A stretch of 45,853 nucleotides of DNA, taken from contig JAHJRE010000103.1 in assembly GCA_018831055.1 (NCBI GenBank), positions 1 through 45,853 of the forward strand, given 5' to 3'. The first letter of the stretch is position 1. Each line of letters opens with the position of its first letter. This document shows, in pieces, positions 1 through 8,823 of this stretch. Below the pieces are notes generated by a model. It was given only the letters and a program-made list of their open reading frames with translations. It was not told where the DNA came from and ran no database searches. A program made the position numbers and the translations under genes. This DNA comes from Bacteroidota bacterium. GTDB taxonomy: Bacteria; Bacteroidota; Bacteroidia; Bacteroidales; B18-G4.

Positions 1-126
1 ATAATAATATCTTTTTTAATTAATCTGGTTTATAATTTAAATTCAATCTATTTAACAAGAGAGATTTTGTTTTGTTCAATGGATTTGATTTTTTCGATCC
101 GAAGAAGGGGAGTTAGCAAAATTTCA

Positions 127-2664
127 TTAGAAATCTGCTACAATTTTCAGATTTATCTGCCGTGGGGTTAGGTAATTCGGGACGGCATACTGTCTACCGC
201 TCACATCTTTTACCCACAAATAGGATATAGTATTCCTGATCTGGAAGAGATTGAACACTTCCAGGCTAACCCATAAGGATTTGAAAAAGCGGAAAGGATT
301 TTTGGGATTGAATTTGGTGTTTTCTCCGATGATTTGTTTGGCAAACCCAATATCTACTCTTTTGTAGGACGGGTATCTAAGCGTGTCGGAATATTTGTTA
401 TTGTTTGGAGGACCAAAGGGCAGGCCGGTTCCGAACAATAATTTGATATACATTGACCAGGAGGGATTTCTGGGCAGGTAATCCTGAAAAAACAATGCGA
501 AATTCAGGCGTTGGTCTGTTGGTCTGGGAATATATCCTGGTTCGGTTCTCACGCTGTCGGTCACGACCTGGTCGGCAGTATAGCCCGGGATAATTTTAAT
601 TCCTTTCGCGTTGTAATATTCATAGTAGTAATCGTCTTCGATATCTTCCATAGTTTTCAGCAGGGAAAGGCTGGCCCAGGATTCCACTCCCTTGATGAAT
701 TCGCCGTTGATCTTGAAATCCAGACCATAGGCATAGCCATGGGCGTTATTTTTTGCGCTGTACCGTATTCTTACGTTATCCACTTCATAGGGGATAAGAT
801 CGTCGAGATATTTATAATATGCTTCGGCAGTGAACTTAAAAGGTCTCTGCCAGGCCAGGAAGTTTATATCCATACCTCCGACGAAGTGGATGGATTTTTG
901 TGCTTTGATGTTGCGGTTTATATTCCCACCGGGATCGCGGAGTTCGCGATAAAAGGGCGGTTGATAGTAATAACCGCTAGCAAAGCGGAAAACGAAATCC
1001 CTTTTCCAGAATGGTTTATAAGCTATAGAGACCCTGGGGCTTGCAAGGAACTGGCGGTTCAAGTCCCAGTAATTAAAACGTAAACCTGCGGTGATAAAAA
1101 GGTTAGACTCATTGTTCAGGATGAAGTTCCAGGTATTTTGTGCAAAGCCCATATAGCGGTTTGAGGATAAGTTGATATCGTCTGACCGCAGGGCATAAAA
1201 GAGGTTAAGTTCCGGATTATAAGGATCAGGCGAGCCCACTGAAGGTGAGGGGGTAGGGATGGAGAACCCTGCCGAATCAACCATTTCCCATTCGTTAAGT
1301 TGATCGCTAACCATTTCACGCTGATATTTCAGCCCCCATTGCAGATATTTATTGTTGATTGTATAGTTCCCTTTATGTTCCAGATTAAAAACAGATGCTT
1401 CCAGATAATTTCTGGCATGATCAAGGTAGGAGCCTACTCCCTGGGCTTCAACAACATCTCCGAACTGTTCGCTCCCTGCATCGGTTTCAAGTCTTCCTAT
1501 CCAGTATTGCCCTAGGATATCGTATGTTTCGCTTTCCCAGGTCTGGAAAAAGGATGTGATAAACTTTAGCTGCAGGTTTTCATTGGCTTGATAATCAGCG
1601 GCAAGGGCTCCCATCATGGTTTCAAAGCGGTCAATTTCCTGGCCCTCGAAATAGATATTCAGTCTGTAAGCTTCGTTAATAGTACCGAAGTTGGTTTCAC
1701 GGTTACTGGGTACAACCTGGTAAGAGTTAATGGAATAGTTACCGAGGAGCGATAATTCCCATTTAGGGTTCAGTTTATAGCTGATCAGTGCCTGCACATC
1801 ACCAAAGCGGGGTTTGTAATCGCCTTCTGTTTGCAGTCCTTTCAGGAAGTACTGGTTGGTTTGGTATCTGGCTCCGATAAGGAATCCGAGCTTTCCTCCG
1901 GCGGGAGCACCTTCGGCATGGACCTGGGCTCCCAGCATGCTTAATTGGACAGATCCGGCGTAGGACGTTGGTTTTTTATACTGTATATCTAGGACAGACG
2001 ACATTTTGTCGCCATATTTAGCTTCAAAGCCACCGGCCGAAAAAAGTATGGAAGACACCAGGGCAGAATTGACAAAACTCAGGCCTTCCTGCTGTCCGGC
2101 CCGGATGAGGAATGGCCTGTAGATCTCAATGCCATTGACATAGACCAGGTTTTCATCGTAATTGCCTCCCCTCACAGAATACTGTGAGCTTAGTTCATTG
2201 GTGGAAGAAACACCGGGTAATGTTTTGATCATTTCTTCGATGCCTCCCGTCATGGTTGGGATCTTGGTGGCTATTCTCGGATCCAGCCGGATGAGGTTGG
2301 TATTCCGGATCTGCTTATCGACCACCTCCACATCGGGTAATTCCGTGGCTGTTTGTTGCATGATCACGTTGATTTCCTCGGTATGGCCTGAAGGCAGCTC
2401 AATATTGTATGAAACAGTTTTATAACCGATAAAAGAAATTACGAGGGTAAGTTTGGTGTTGGCCGGGACTGCCAGCTTAAACCTTCCTTTGGAGTCTGTT
2501 GTAGTTCCCCCTGGAAATCCCATCAGGGATATATTTGCGAATTCAACGGGATTACCCTTTTCATTGGAGATCCTGCCGGTAAGGATGGCATTTTCCTGGG
2601 AAAACAAGCTCAATCCTATTGTCATTAACAAAACCAGTGAAACAATGTATTTTCCCATCATCAT
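127..2664 (-). CDS. TonB-dependent outer-membrane receptor with carboxypeptidase-like N-terminal domain
   Basis: Outer-membrane beta-barrel receptor, probably for TonB-driven uptake of an unknown ligand. The start is placed at 2664 because a run of three ATG codons (2664, 2661, 2658) begins one base after the stop of the upstream gene, preceded by AGGAAG, and opens a clean signal peptide (MMMGKYIVSLVLLMTIGLSLFSQ region). An in-frame ATG at 2724 would give a 20-residue extension with no signal-peptide logic. After the signal peptide come a carboxypeptidase-regulatory-like beta-sandwich (about residues 25-110), a plug domain (TLPGVSSTNELSSQYSVRGG) and a long barrel ending in aromatic F, as is usual for outer-membrane barrels. 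Length is 845 residues, normal for the family. No SusD partner lies next to it, so a polysaccharide-utilisation role is not supported. It is coupled to the small secreted protein upstream. Confidence 0.9.
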   Translation of the reverse strand: MMMGKYIVSLVLLMTIGLSLFSQENAILTGRISNEKGNPVEFANISLMGFPGGTTTDSKGRFKLAVPANTKLTLVISFIGYKTVSYNIELPSGHTEEINVIMQQTATELPDVEVVDKQIRNTNLIRLDPRIATKIPTMTGGIEEMIKTLPGVSSTNELSSQYSVRGGNYDENLVYVNGIEIYRPFLIRAGQQEGLSFVNSALVSSILFSAGGFEAKYGDKMSSVLDIQYKKPTSYAGSVQLSMLGAQVHAEGAPAGGKLGFLIGARYQTNQYFLKGLQTEGDYKPRFGDVQALISYKLNPKWELSLLGNYSINSYQVVPSNRETNFGTINEAYRLNIYFEGQEIDRFETMMGALAADYQANENLQLKFITSFFQTWESETYDILGQYWIGRLETDAGSEQFGDVVEAQGVGSYLDHARNYLEASVFNLEHKGNYTINNKYLQWGLKYQREMVSDQLNEWEMVDSAGFSIPTPSPSVGSPDPYNPELNLFYALRSDDINLSSNRYMGFAQNTWNFILNNESNLFITAGLRFNYWDLNRQFLASPRVSIAYKPFWKRDFVFRFASGYYYQPPFYRELRDPGGNINRNIKAQKSIHFVGGMDINFLAWQRPFKFTAEAYYKYLDDLIPYEVDNVRIRYSAKNNAHGYAYGLDFKINGEFIKGVESWASLSLLKTMEDIEDDYYYEYYNAKGIKIIPGYTADQVVTDSVRTEPGYIPRPTDQRLNFALFFQDYLPRNPSWSMYIKLLFGTGLPFGPPNNNKYSDTLRYPSYKRVDIGFAKQIIGENTKFNPKNPFRFFKSLWVSLEVFNLFQIRNTISYLWVKDVSGRQYAVPNYLTPRQINLKIVADF

Positions 2665-2665
2665 C

Positions 2666-3310
2666 CTAATTCTTCCTTTTGAATTTCCCATCTTTCCAAG
2701 CCTTGATAAATTCCGCCCAAGCAAAGGGGTTCAGGATGGTAATGGGTTGGGTTTGACCGTTATAATAAAGCTTATCCACGTAATTGTTCAGTGTATATTT
2801 ATAGGTAACACTGCCGTCGGTTCTCATATTATCCAGACGGATGTAAATATTATCTTTATCCAGGTTTTGCCTGGCTATTTCGAGGTCGTCATCCGGAATT
2901 TCGAGCGACAGGAAGGCCTCTTTGAATGCTTCCTTGGTTGGCCAGGGATAAATCACTGTTTCTGATAGGTATATAGTATCGGTGGCCATAACCTGGATAA
3001 TAGAATAACGATGGTCGCTGATGGTATCCGGGATGACAAAGAACTCATCTTTAAATCCGATGGCTGAAAACTCGATGGTATCGTTTTTCCTGGCAACAAA
3101 CGAGAAATATCCGTTATAATCGCTTACAGTACCCCGATAGCCACGGGTAACAATAACATGAGCAAAAGGAATGGGGTGAAGGCTGTCGGCAGTGAGGATG
3201 ACCCCGGTAAATTGCACGAGATCGTGGTTTCGTTTGACTTCCTGTGAAAATGCTTCGGAAAACAAAAGGATAAAAAGTAGTAGCAAATTTATTTTTCTGA
3301 TGTACGGCAT
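2666..3310 (-). CDS. secreted protein with carboxypeptidase-like regulatory domain
   Basis: A 214-residue protein with a signal peptide (MPYIRKINLLLLFILLFSEAFSQ region), then a carboxypeptidase-regulatory-like domain (FTGVILTADSLHPIPFAHV, then GTVSDYNGYFSFVA). The remaining residues, about 115-214, are charged and fit no family I recognise. The domain pattern matches the N-terminal extension of TonB receptors, here as a free periplasmic protein. Its stop is one base from the preferred start of the receptor downstream, so the two are probably translationally coupled and act together. The ligand and molecular role are unknown. Confidence 0.8.
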   Translation of the reverse strand: MPYIRKINLLLLFILLFSEAFSQEVKRNHDLVQFTGVILTADSLHPIPFAHVIVTRGYRGTVSDYNGYFSFVARKNDTIEFSAIGFKDEFFVIPDTISDHRYSIIQVMATDTIYLSETVIYPWPTKEAFKEAFLSLEIPDDDLEIARQNLDKDNIYIRLDNMRTDGSVTYKYTLNNYVDKLYYNGQTQPITILNPFAWAEFIKAWKDGKFKRKN

Positions 3311-3402
3311 CCGCAGGTAATGATTGAAACGGTAAAGTTATCCAAAGATTTTAAACGAACTCATCCCGTAATTATTTTTGGTTAATAACAGCGGTTTGCA
3401 GA

Positions 3403-3436
3403 TAAAAAAAATGCTGTTACTTTTTGGGTAACAGCA
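3403..3436 (-). terminator. Rho-independent terminator of rpmB
   Basis: On the minus strand, a perfect 9-bp stem TGCTGTTAC / GTAACAGCA (3412-3420 with 3428-3436) closes a 7-nt loop and is followed by eight T residues (3411-3404). It lies 25 bp beyond the rpmB stop codon and before the secreted-protein gene, so it should end the L28 transcript. Confidence 0.88.
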
Positions 3437-3460
3437 CTGAGATTATCATTAAGTACCTTA

Positions 3461-3700
3461 TTATCTTGTAAGAAATCCTTTTTCCCTTGCTTCCTTAAGA
3501 GCGGAAGTAATCCCGACTTTATTGATGAAACGGATACCGGCAGCAGAAACTTTCAGGGTGATCCATCTGTCTTCTTCGGGGATATAAAACTTCTTTACCT
3601 GGAGATTAGGGTTGAACCTTCTCTTGGTTTTAATATTGGAATGTGAAACCTTGTTTCCTACAATGGCTTTCTTACCTGTTATTTCGCAAATCCGTGACAT
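3461..3700 (-). CDS. rpmB: 50S ribosomal protein L28
   Basis: Large-subunit ribosomal protein of 79 residues, the normal length. It opens with the family signature [12 protein letters not shown], followed by [17 protein letters not shown] and the C-terminal [13 protein letters not shown]. The start is at 3700; an in-frame ATG at 3742 would add 14 residues that do not belong to L28. As I recall, Bacteroidota usually place rpmG (L33) and a small DUF4295 gene directly after rpmB. Here a strong terminator follows instead and neither gene is nearby. Confidence 0.96.
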   Translation of the reverse strand: MSRICEITGKKAIVGNKVSHSNIKTKRRFNPNLQVKKFYIPEEDRWITLKVSAAGIRFINKVGITSALKEAREKGFLTR

Positions 3701-3842
3701 TTTCTTAGCTTTAAATAATTCGTCGTGAAAAATGGAGTGCAAAGAACGGTATTTTTTTTCAATTATTCAAGCACATTTCGTAATTAAATTATCATAAGAC
3801 GGAGTATTATTCTTATTTTTACAAATCAACACATTTAACACA

Positions 3843-5768
3843 ATGGCCATGTTCCCTAAATTAACTTTTCCCGGGGAACTACGATTTCAAAAAGAAAAAT
3901 CATGGTTCCTTTCTAAAAAATGGCGTTACGGTTTTTTTCTGTTGGGTATTTTATCAACTATCTGGTATATTATCCGGGTAGTTCCCAAGCCCAGCCGTGC
4001 CTCCTATCCTTGTGTGCAGGCGGCTGCTCCATTTGCAGCGGCTTTCGTGACCTATGTCTCAGGGTTTCTGGCTTCCATAGGTTTGCTGGTTTCGTTCAGA
4101 AGGGGTATTCAGGAAGGGTATCCAGTGAGAAAGAACCTTTTGGTACTGGGTTTCATTTTTGCATCTTTTATATGGATTTTTCAACCATTTAACCAGATCA
4201 GTGCCGGAAAATCATATATCCGAGGGATTGAAAATCCTAATATTCCTATGGGCATTGCCCGTGGATATTATCCGGGCAGGGTAGTATGGGTATGGAATCC
4301 CATGGCTACGAATGAGAACTGCACCAATGGGCCAGGGGATTATTGGTGGCAGGACGAAAATACCAACCAGGAGGAAGTGGATATCATGCTTTCCGATGCC
4401 ATACAAAAACTATCGGGAGCCCAGGATGATGGAGCGGCATTGGATTCGCTTTTCCGCTTTCACAACCGCCGGTTGGGCATCGGGGACCATGGATATACTG
4501 CCGGTGAGAAGATCATGGTAAAGGTAAATATATGCAGCGGAGGCTGGGGTTGTGTGAACACACAGTCCTATGAAAAGATAAGCGAGATCGGGATGATCGA
4601 CACCTCTCCTCATTTGATCCTGAGTCTTTTGGATTTGTTGGTCAATGTAGCAGGTGTTGAGCAATCGGACATATATGTAGGAGATCCTATCCGGCTTTTC
4701 TTTGATCATTACTGGGATATGTGTCACACTGCCTTTCCTGATGTACACTATGTAGACTGGCAGGGGACGCTTGGGCGGGAGTTGATCCAGCCCACACCGG
4801 AACCGGCTATGTTTTACAGTGATGGCACTCAAACGGATATGTTGCCTCAATGCTATATTAATGCCTCATACATGATAAATATCGGTTGTTTGAAGCAGCA
4901 CGATTGTGCAGGGGTGACTTTTTGTGCCAAGAACCATTTCGGATCGATTTGCCGCGACATGGCCATGCATCTGCATTACTCGTTACCCAGCCCGACTGTT
5001 AATGGTTTTGAAAACCTGGGGTACGGGAAATACAGGAACCTGGTGGACCTCATGCAGCATAAGGACTTGGGGGAGAAGACAATGTTGTTTGTGGTTGACG
5101 GTTTATGGGGTGGAGAATTTCCGGTGAGTGATCCTGCACCCTGGGAGATGGATCCTTTTCTGGGGGATTATCCCTCGTCACTGTTTGTTTCGCAGGATCA
5201 TGTTGCCATAGAAAGTGTATGTCTTGATTTTGTGCAGGCGGAGTTTGATCTGTATGCCCACATGGAAGGAACGGATGATTATCTGCACCAGGCTGCCGAT
5301 TCGGCCAACTGGGCAGAAGGGATACTTTACGACCCCGATGGCGATGGGATTTACATTGCAAGTATGGGCGTACATGAACATTGGAATAATCATATAGATA
5401 AGCTGTATTCAAGAAACCTGGGAACCGGAGAAGGTATCGAGCTAATAAAAAGCATATTGACATCATTGCCGGCGGCAGATGATTTAAATACTTTGATGCC
5501 CTATCCCAATCCTTTCCGTGACAAGATTTGTTTAAGAATCGAGGTAAACCATGAGCAAAACACTGAGTTATGTCTGCATGATCTCCAGGGTAAAATCATT
5601 GCATCCAAATCATCAATAAAGCTAATTCCGGGGATCCATGATATTTATTTTCAGCAAGGAAGGGATTATCCGTGTGACCTGGCAGCGGGCATTTACCTTC
5701 TAAGGATGGTGAGTGATGATGGTGACAGGAAGGAGGAAACTACCATCAGGCTTGTTCATAGTCGATAA
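3843..5768 (+). CDS. membrane-anchored DUF362 protein with C-terminal T9SS type A-like sorting domain
   Basis: A 641-residue protein. The N-terminus has three predicted hydrophobic segments (about residues 28-46, 61-84 and 98-116) with basic residues between them. Residues about 130-530 resemble DUF362 proteins (KIMVKVNICSGGWGC, then CLKQHDCAGVTFCAKNHFG, with several Cys). The last 90 residues begin PYPNPF (553-558) and end LAAGIYLLRM with a basic tail, the pattern of type A T9SS sorting domains. Some DUF362 relatives carry iron-sulfur clusters, but no ferredoxin motif is visible here. The combination of several membrane helices with a T9SS tail is odd, because T9SS cargo normally has one cleaved signal peptide. 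Start ATG is at 3843; a second ATG at 3849 is equally possible. It converges on cinA with 2 bp between the stop codons. Confidence 0.8.
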   Translation: MAMFPKLTFPGELRFQKEKSWFLSKKWRYGFFLLGILSTIWYIIRVVPKPSRASYPCVQAAAPFAAAFVTYVSGFLASIGLLVSFRRGIQEGYPVRKNLLVLGFIFASFIWIFQPFNQISAGKSYIRGIENPNIPMGIARGYYPGRVVWVWNPMATNENCTNGPGDYWWQDENTNQEEVDIMLSDAIQKLSGAQDDGAALDSLFRFHNRRLGIGDHGYTAGEKIMVKVNICSGGWGCVNTQSYEKISEIGMIDTSPHLILSLLDLLVNVAGVEQSDIYVGDPIRLFFDHYWDMCHTAFPDVHYVDWQGTLGRELIQPTPEPAMFYSDGTQTDMLPQCYINASYMINIGCLKQHDCAGVTFCAKNHFGSICRDMAMHLHYSLPSPTVNGFENLGYGKYRNLVDLMQHKDLGEKTMLFVVDGLWGGEFPVSDPAPWEMDPFLGDYPSSLFVSQDHVAIESVCLDFVQAEFDLYAHMEGTDDYLHQAADSANWAEGILYDPDGDGIYIASMGVHEHWNNHIDKLYSRNLGTGEGIELIKSILTSLPAADDLNTLMPYPNPFRDKICLRIEVNHEQNTELCLHDLQGKIIASKSSIKLIPGIHDIYFQQGRDYPCDLAAGIYLLRMVSDDGDRKEETTIRLVHSR

Positions 5769-5770
5769 CA

Positions 5771-7015
5771 TCAGGATTTCAGTATCTCTTTTCTCAGCAT
5801 ATCGAGGGCTGCCAGAGCAGCTTTTCGGATATTTCGTTCTCGGTTTTCTCCCATCAGGAAATGCCGGGATGTTTCTCCTGCAGGACCTGCCACGGCGATC
5901 CAGGTTGTCCCTACCGGTTTGGATGGGGTTCCCCCATCGGGACCTGCAATACCTGATACAGCAATGGCAAAGTCGGTGCGTAACTTTTTCCTGATATTAG
6001 AAGCCATAATTAACACTGTTTCCTGACTTACAGCTCCATAATTCAATAACACATCTTCAGGAACCCCGAGTTCTGAGGTTTTGATCTCATTGGAATAGGC
6101 TATGATTGATCCTTTAAAGTAGGCAGAGCTGCCGGGGACGCTGGTGATCAGATGGGCAATATATCCACCTGTGCAGCTTTCAGCGGATGATAGGGTGAAA
6201 CCTTTCTCCTTCAATAGGTTTCCGGTAACCGATTCAAGTGTATCCTGTCCGTACCCAAAGATTATATCCGGAATAAAATGTTTAAGTTTTTCTACCTGTT
6301 CTTCAACTTCTTTTTCCAGGATGACTTTATCATCTCCGGCTGCAGATATCCTCAATCTCACTATTCCAGGCTGGGGGAGGTAGGCCAGCTTCATATGTTC
6401 CGGCAACCTGTCTTCCCAGGATACAATCTTTTCCGCGATCATTGATTCTCCCATACCCTGGGTCAGGATCGTCTTGTGGATGATCACCGAGATACCCGGT
6501 CTTTCAGCCAGGCGGGGAATAACCTGTTCGAGGACGATGGGTTTCATTTCGAAAGGAACGCCGGGCATGGAAACAAATATTTTACCATCTTTTTCGAACC
6601 ACATTCCCGGTGCGGTACCATTATAATTGGGCAGAGGTATGCAATTTTCAGGGATTTCAGCCTGCTGCCTGTTACTTTCCCTGATTTTCAGGAACCTTCC
6701 GGCAAACAGGTTGACGATGTTTTGCATGGTATCTTCATGATAAACCAGACGTGTATCAAAAAACTCACAAAGCACCTTTTTGGTAATGTCGTCACGGGTA
6801 GGGCCCAATCCACCTGTGATCAGGATAATTTCGGCATTGCCGGCGGCTGCATCTTTGAGTGATTGCATGATAGCCTGATGGTTATCGGCCACAACGGTCA
6901 TTTTTTCCACACGTATACCTGCCAGATTAAGTTGTTCACCCAACCAGGAAGCATTGGTATTGATCACCTGACCAATCAGGAGTTCATCACCGATGTTGAT
7001 GATTTCCGAAATCAT
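5771..7015 (-). CDS. cinA: CinA-family protein (nicotinamide-nucleotide amidase type)
   Basis: Cytosolic two-domain protein of 414 residues, standard length. The N-terminal half is the MoaB/MogA-like (COG1058) domain, with INIGDELLIGQVINTN near the start and TGGLGPTRDD at 67-76. The C-terminal half is the CinA amidohydrolase domain with SSAESCTGG (catalytic Ser 280) and VSGIAGPDGGTPSKPVGT. The C-terminal domain of this family deamidates nicotinamide mononucleotide in pyridine-nucleotide recycling, and the N-terminal domain has been linked to ADP-ribose hydrolysis. Its ATG overlaps the stop of the upstream universal stress gene (TAATG), so the pair is co-translated. Confidence 0.93.
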   Translation of the reverse strand: MISEIINIGDELLIGQVINTNASWLGEQLNLAGIRVEKMTVVADNHQAIMQSLKDAAAGNAEIILITGGLGPTRDDITKKVLCEFFDTRLVYHEDTMQNIVNLFAGRFLKIRESNRQQAEIPENCIPLPNYNGTAPGMWFEKDGKIFVSMPGVPFEMKPIVLEQVIPRLAERPGISVIIHKTILTQGMGESMIAEKIVSWEDRLPEHMKLAYLPQPGIVRLRISAAGDDKVILEKEVEEQVEKLKHFIPDIIFGYGQDTLESVTGNLLKEKGFTLSSAESCTGGYIAHLITSVPGSSAYFKGSIIAYSNEIKTSELGVPEDVLLNYGAVSQETVLIMASNIRKKLRTDFAIAVSGIAGPDGGTPSKPVGTTWIAVAGPAGETSRHFLMGENRERNIRKAALAALDMLRKEILKS

Positions 7016-7914
7016 TATGAAAAGATGGAAATAAACCCGAGTTGTTGAGGGATTATCGACATAACCGGTACCTTAGAGCGGGAAATGATATCCTGGGCGG
7101 AGGAACCAATAAAATACTCGATCAAACCGGATTCCTTCTGGGTCATGATCATGATCAGGTCTATATCTCCCTGTTCTTCCGCATATTTAAGAATAACGGG
7201 TGCGGGTGAATTGGCATCGGGGGATTTTTCAACCAGTTCGGCTGTGACCGGGATATTACTATCTTCAATAAATCTTTTCACCTGGTTCATCTGAATCTCC
7301 AGGCGGTTGGTTTCTTCTTTATCGTGAGGAGATGTAAGTACTGACATTACTTTGATCCTGGAACCAAAGAGTTTAGCGAGTTCGATCGCGTTTGTCACTT
7401 TTTGTCTTGTTTCCTGGGTCAGGTCGAGGGGCAACAGGATGCTGCGGCAACCATCGAAAGTATGTTTGTTGTTAACGGTGATCACGGGGCAGGTTGCGTT
7501 CCGGATCACTTTGGAGGTGATGCTGCCGATATAATCTTTGTTGACTGCAAAAGGCTCGGCATTTAATCCCATCACGATGAATTTTGATTCGAGGAGTTTT
7601 GCGGATTTCAGTATCTTATCGTATTCTTTGCCTCTTGAGATAACCGCATTAACCGGGACTCCGCTTTTTTTTGAGGCATCTTCCGCAACCCGGATGAGTT
7701 CTGCTCTGATCTGATCTTCGTATTCCTTTTGCAGTTTCCTGGAATTATCGGATTCGAAAACAGAAAGCAATGACTGGCCGGAATCTCTTATCACATGGAT
7801 CAAGGTGATCTTCAACCGGGTCAGTTTGGCCAGGTTATATGATTCTTCGAGAGCTGCCAGCGATTTTTCCGAGAAATCGGTTGCTACCAGGATGGAGTTA
7901 AAATTACGCTTCAT
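7015..7914 (-). CDS. tandem-domain universal stress protein (UspA family)
   Basis: A 299-residue protein made of two Usp folds. The first begins FNSILVATDFSEKSLAALEES and has VMGLNA with GSITSKVIRNATCPVITV near residues 117-150. The second begins CRSILLPLDLTQETRQ and ends with GSSAQDIISRSKVPVMSI. The G-2x-G-9x-G(S/T) nucleotide-binding motif is only partly kept in either half, so ATP binding is uncertain. It is the first gene of a pair with cinA (1-bp overlap) and is divergent from the nucleoside phosphorylase across a 37-bp gap holding two promoter-like boxes. Confidence 0.9.
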   Translation of the reverse strand: MKRNFNSILVATDFSEKSLAALEESYNLAKLTRLKITLIHVIRDSGQSLLSVFESDNSRKLQKEYEDQIRAELIRVAEDASKKSGVPVNAVISRGKEYDKILKSAKLLESKFIVMGLNAEPFAVNKDYIGSITSKVIRNATCPVITVNNKHTFDGCRSILLPLDLTQETRQKVTNAIELAKLFGSRIKVMSVLTSPHDKEETNRLEIQMNQVKRFIEDSNIPVTAELVEKSPDANSPAPVILKYAEEQGDIDLIMIMTQKESGLIEYFIGSSAQDIISRSKVPVMSIIPQQLGFISIFS

Positions 7915-7920
7915 AATGTG

Positions 7921-7928
7921 TAAATTTG
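7921..7928 (+). promoter_or_regulatory. candidate -7 box for the nucleoside phosphorylase gene
   Basis: TAAATTTG matches the Bacteroidetes -7 consensus TAnnTTTG at every fixed position and lies 23 bp upstream of the ATG at 7952. No good TTTG -33 element is present at the usual spacing (the site reads GTTA), so this is a moderate call. Confidence 0.45.
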
Positions 7929-7936
7929 CCTGTTTG

Positions 7937-7944
7937 CAAAGATA
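7937..7944 (-). promoter_or_regulatory. candidate -7 box for the usp-cinA pair
   Basis: On the minus strand the sequence is TATCTTTG, a full match to TAnnTTTG, 22 bp upstream of the usp ATG. It points the opposite way to the box at 7921-7928, and each box sits just downstream of the other. A -33 element is not evident. Confidence 0.45.
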
Positions 7945-7951
7945 TTATTTT

Positions 7952-8818
7952 ATGCCGAAAAATTATACTGCTTCGGAATTGATTCTTAATCCTGATGGAA
8001 GTGTTTATCATTTGGGTCTTGTAAGAGATCAGGCCGCCGAAACCATTCTGCTGGTTGGTGATCCGGGACGCGTTGCCGTGGTGTCCTCTATGTTTGACAG
8101 GGTTGAAACCATAGTGGAGAAGCGTGAATTCCTGACTCATACAGGATGGATTGGAGATAAAAGGATTTCGGTAATCTCAACGGGTATAGGTACCGATAAT
8201 ATTGATATTGTTGTCAATGAACTGGATATTTTATTCAATGCTGACCTTTCCTCGGGTAAGAGGAGGCAGGATCCGGTTTCGCTGAAGCTGATACGTCTGG
8301 GAACCTCAGGTGGGATAGTTCCTTCAATCCCTTTAGGTACAGCTGTGATCAGCCGTTATTCCATTGGTCTCGACAATCTGATATTCTTCTATCGTGAGAA
8401 TGTATCCTTAAAAGATCCTGAACTGGACAGGCTTTTTGAACATTCATTACCCAGCGTGCATCCTTATCTGGTTGAAGGTTCAGAAACCTTGATTTCATTG
8501 TTAAAACCAGCTGGAATTTTGGGTACTACAATTACTGCACCGGGTTTTTATGCTCCCCAGGGAAGAAACCTGATGATTGAACCCTACTGTAAAAATCTTC
8601 TCGAAATTCTCGGTTCCTATAGCTACAAAGGAATAAATGTTCTGAACATGGAGATGGAATCATCCGCCCTATATGCTCTGGCCGGGTTGATGGGACACGA
8701 AGCGGTGACTGTCTGCTCCGTACTGGCGAACCGAAATACAGGGGTTTATATTGAAGATCCGGAGAAAGTTATTAAACGCATGATTGAAAGCTGTCTGGGA
8801 TTGTTAGAAGGATTGTAG
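7952..8818 (+). CDS. nucleoside phosphorylase (uridine/purine phosphorylase family)
   Basis: Cytosolic enzyme that cleaves a nucleoside with phosphate to give base and ribose-1-phosphate. The 288-residue product has the PNP/UDP family landmarks: LVGDPGR near residue 30 (phosphate binding), STGIGTDNIDIVVNEL, RLGTSGGI, and NMEMESSALYALAG near the C-terminus (ribose-binding Glu in MEME-type motif). The MEMES segment suggests uridine phosphorylase-like proteins rather than trimeric purine enzymes, but substrate cannot be fixed. The start at 7952 (MPKNYTASELILN) is chosen because longer in-frame starts run back into the divergent usp gene. Confidence 0.88.
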   Translation: MPKNYTASELILNPDGSVYHLGLVRDQAAETILLVGDPGRVAVVSSMFDRVETIVEKREFLTHTGWIGDKRISVISTGIGTDNIDIVVNELDILFNADLSSGKRRQDPVSLKLIRLGTSGGIVPSIPLGTAVISRYSIGLDNLIFFYRENVSLKDPELDRLFEHSLPSVHPYLVEGSETLISLLKPAGILGTTITAPGFYAPQGRNLMIEPYCKNLLEILGSYSYKGINVLNMEMESSALYALAGLMGHEAVTVCSVLANRNTGVYIEDPEKVIKRMIESCLGLLEGL

Positions 8819-8823
8819 TGGCA

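Noticed and set aside
511-1083. Plus-strand open frame of 190 codons
   Set aside because: It is antisense to the TonB receptor and reads as a shadow of the real coding strand.
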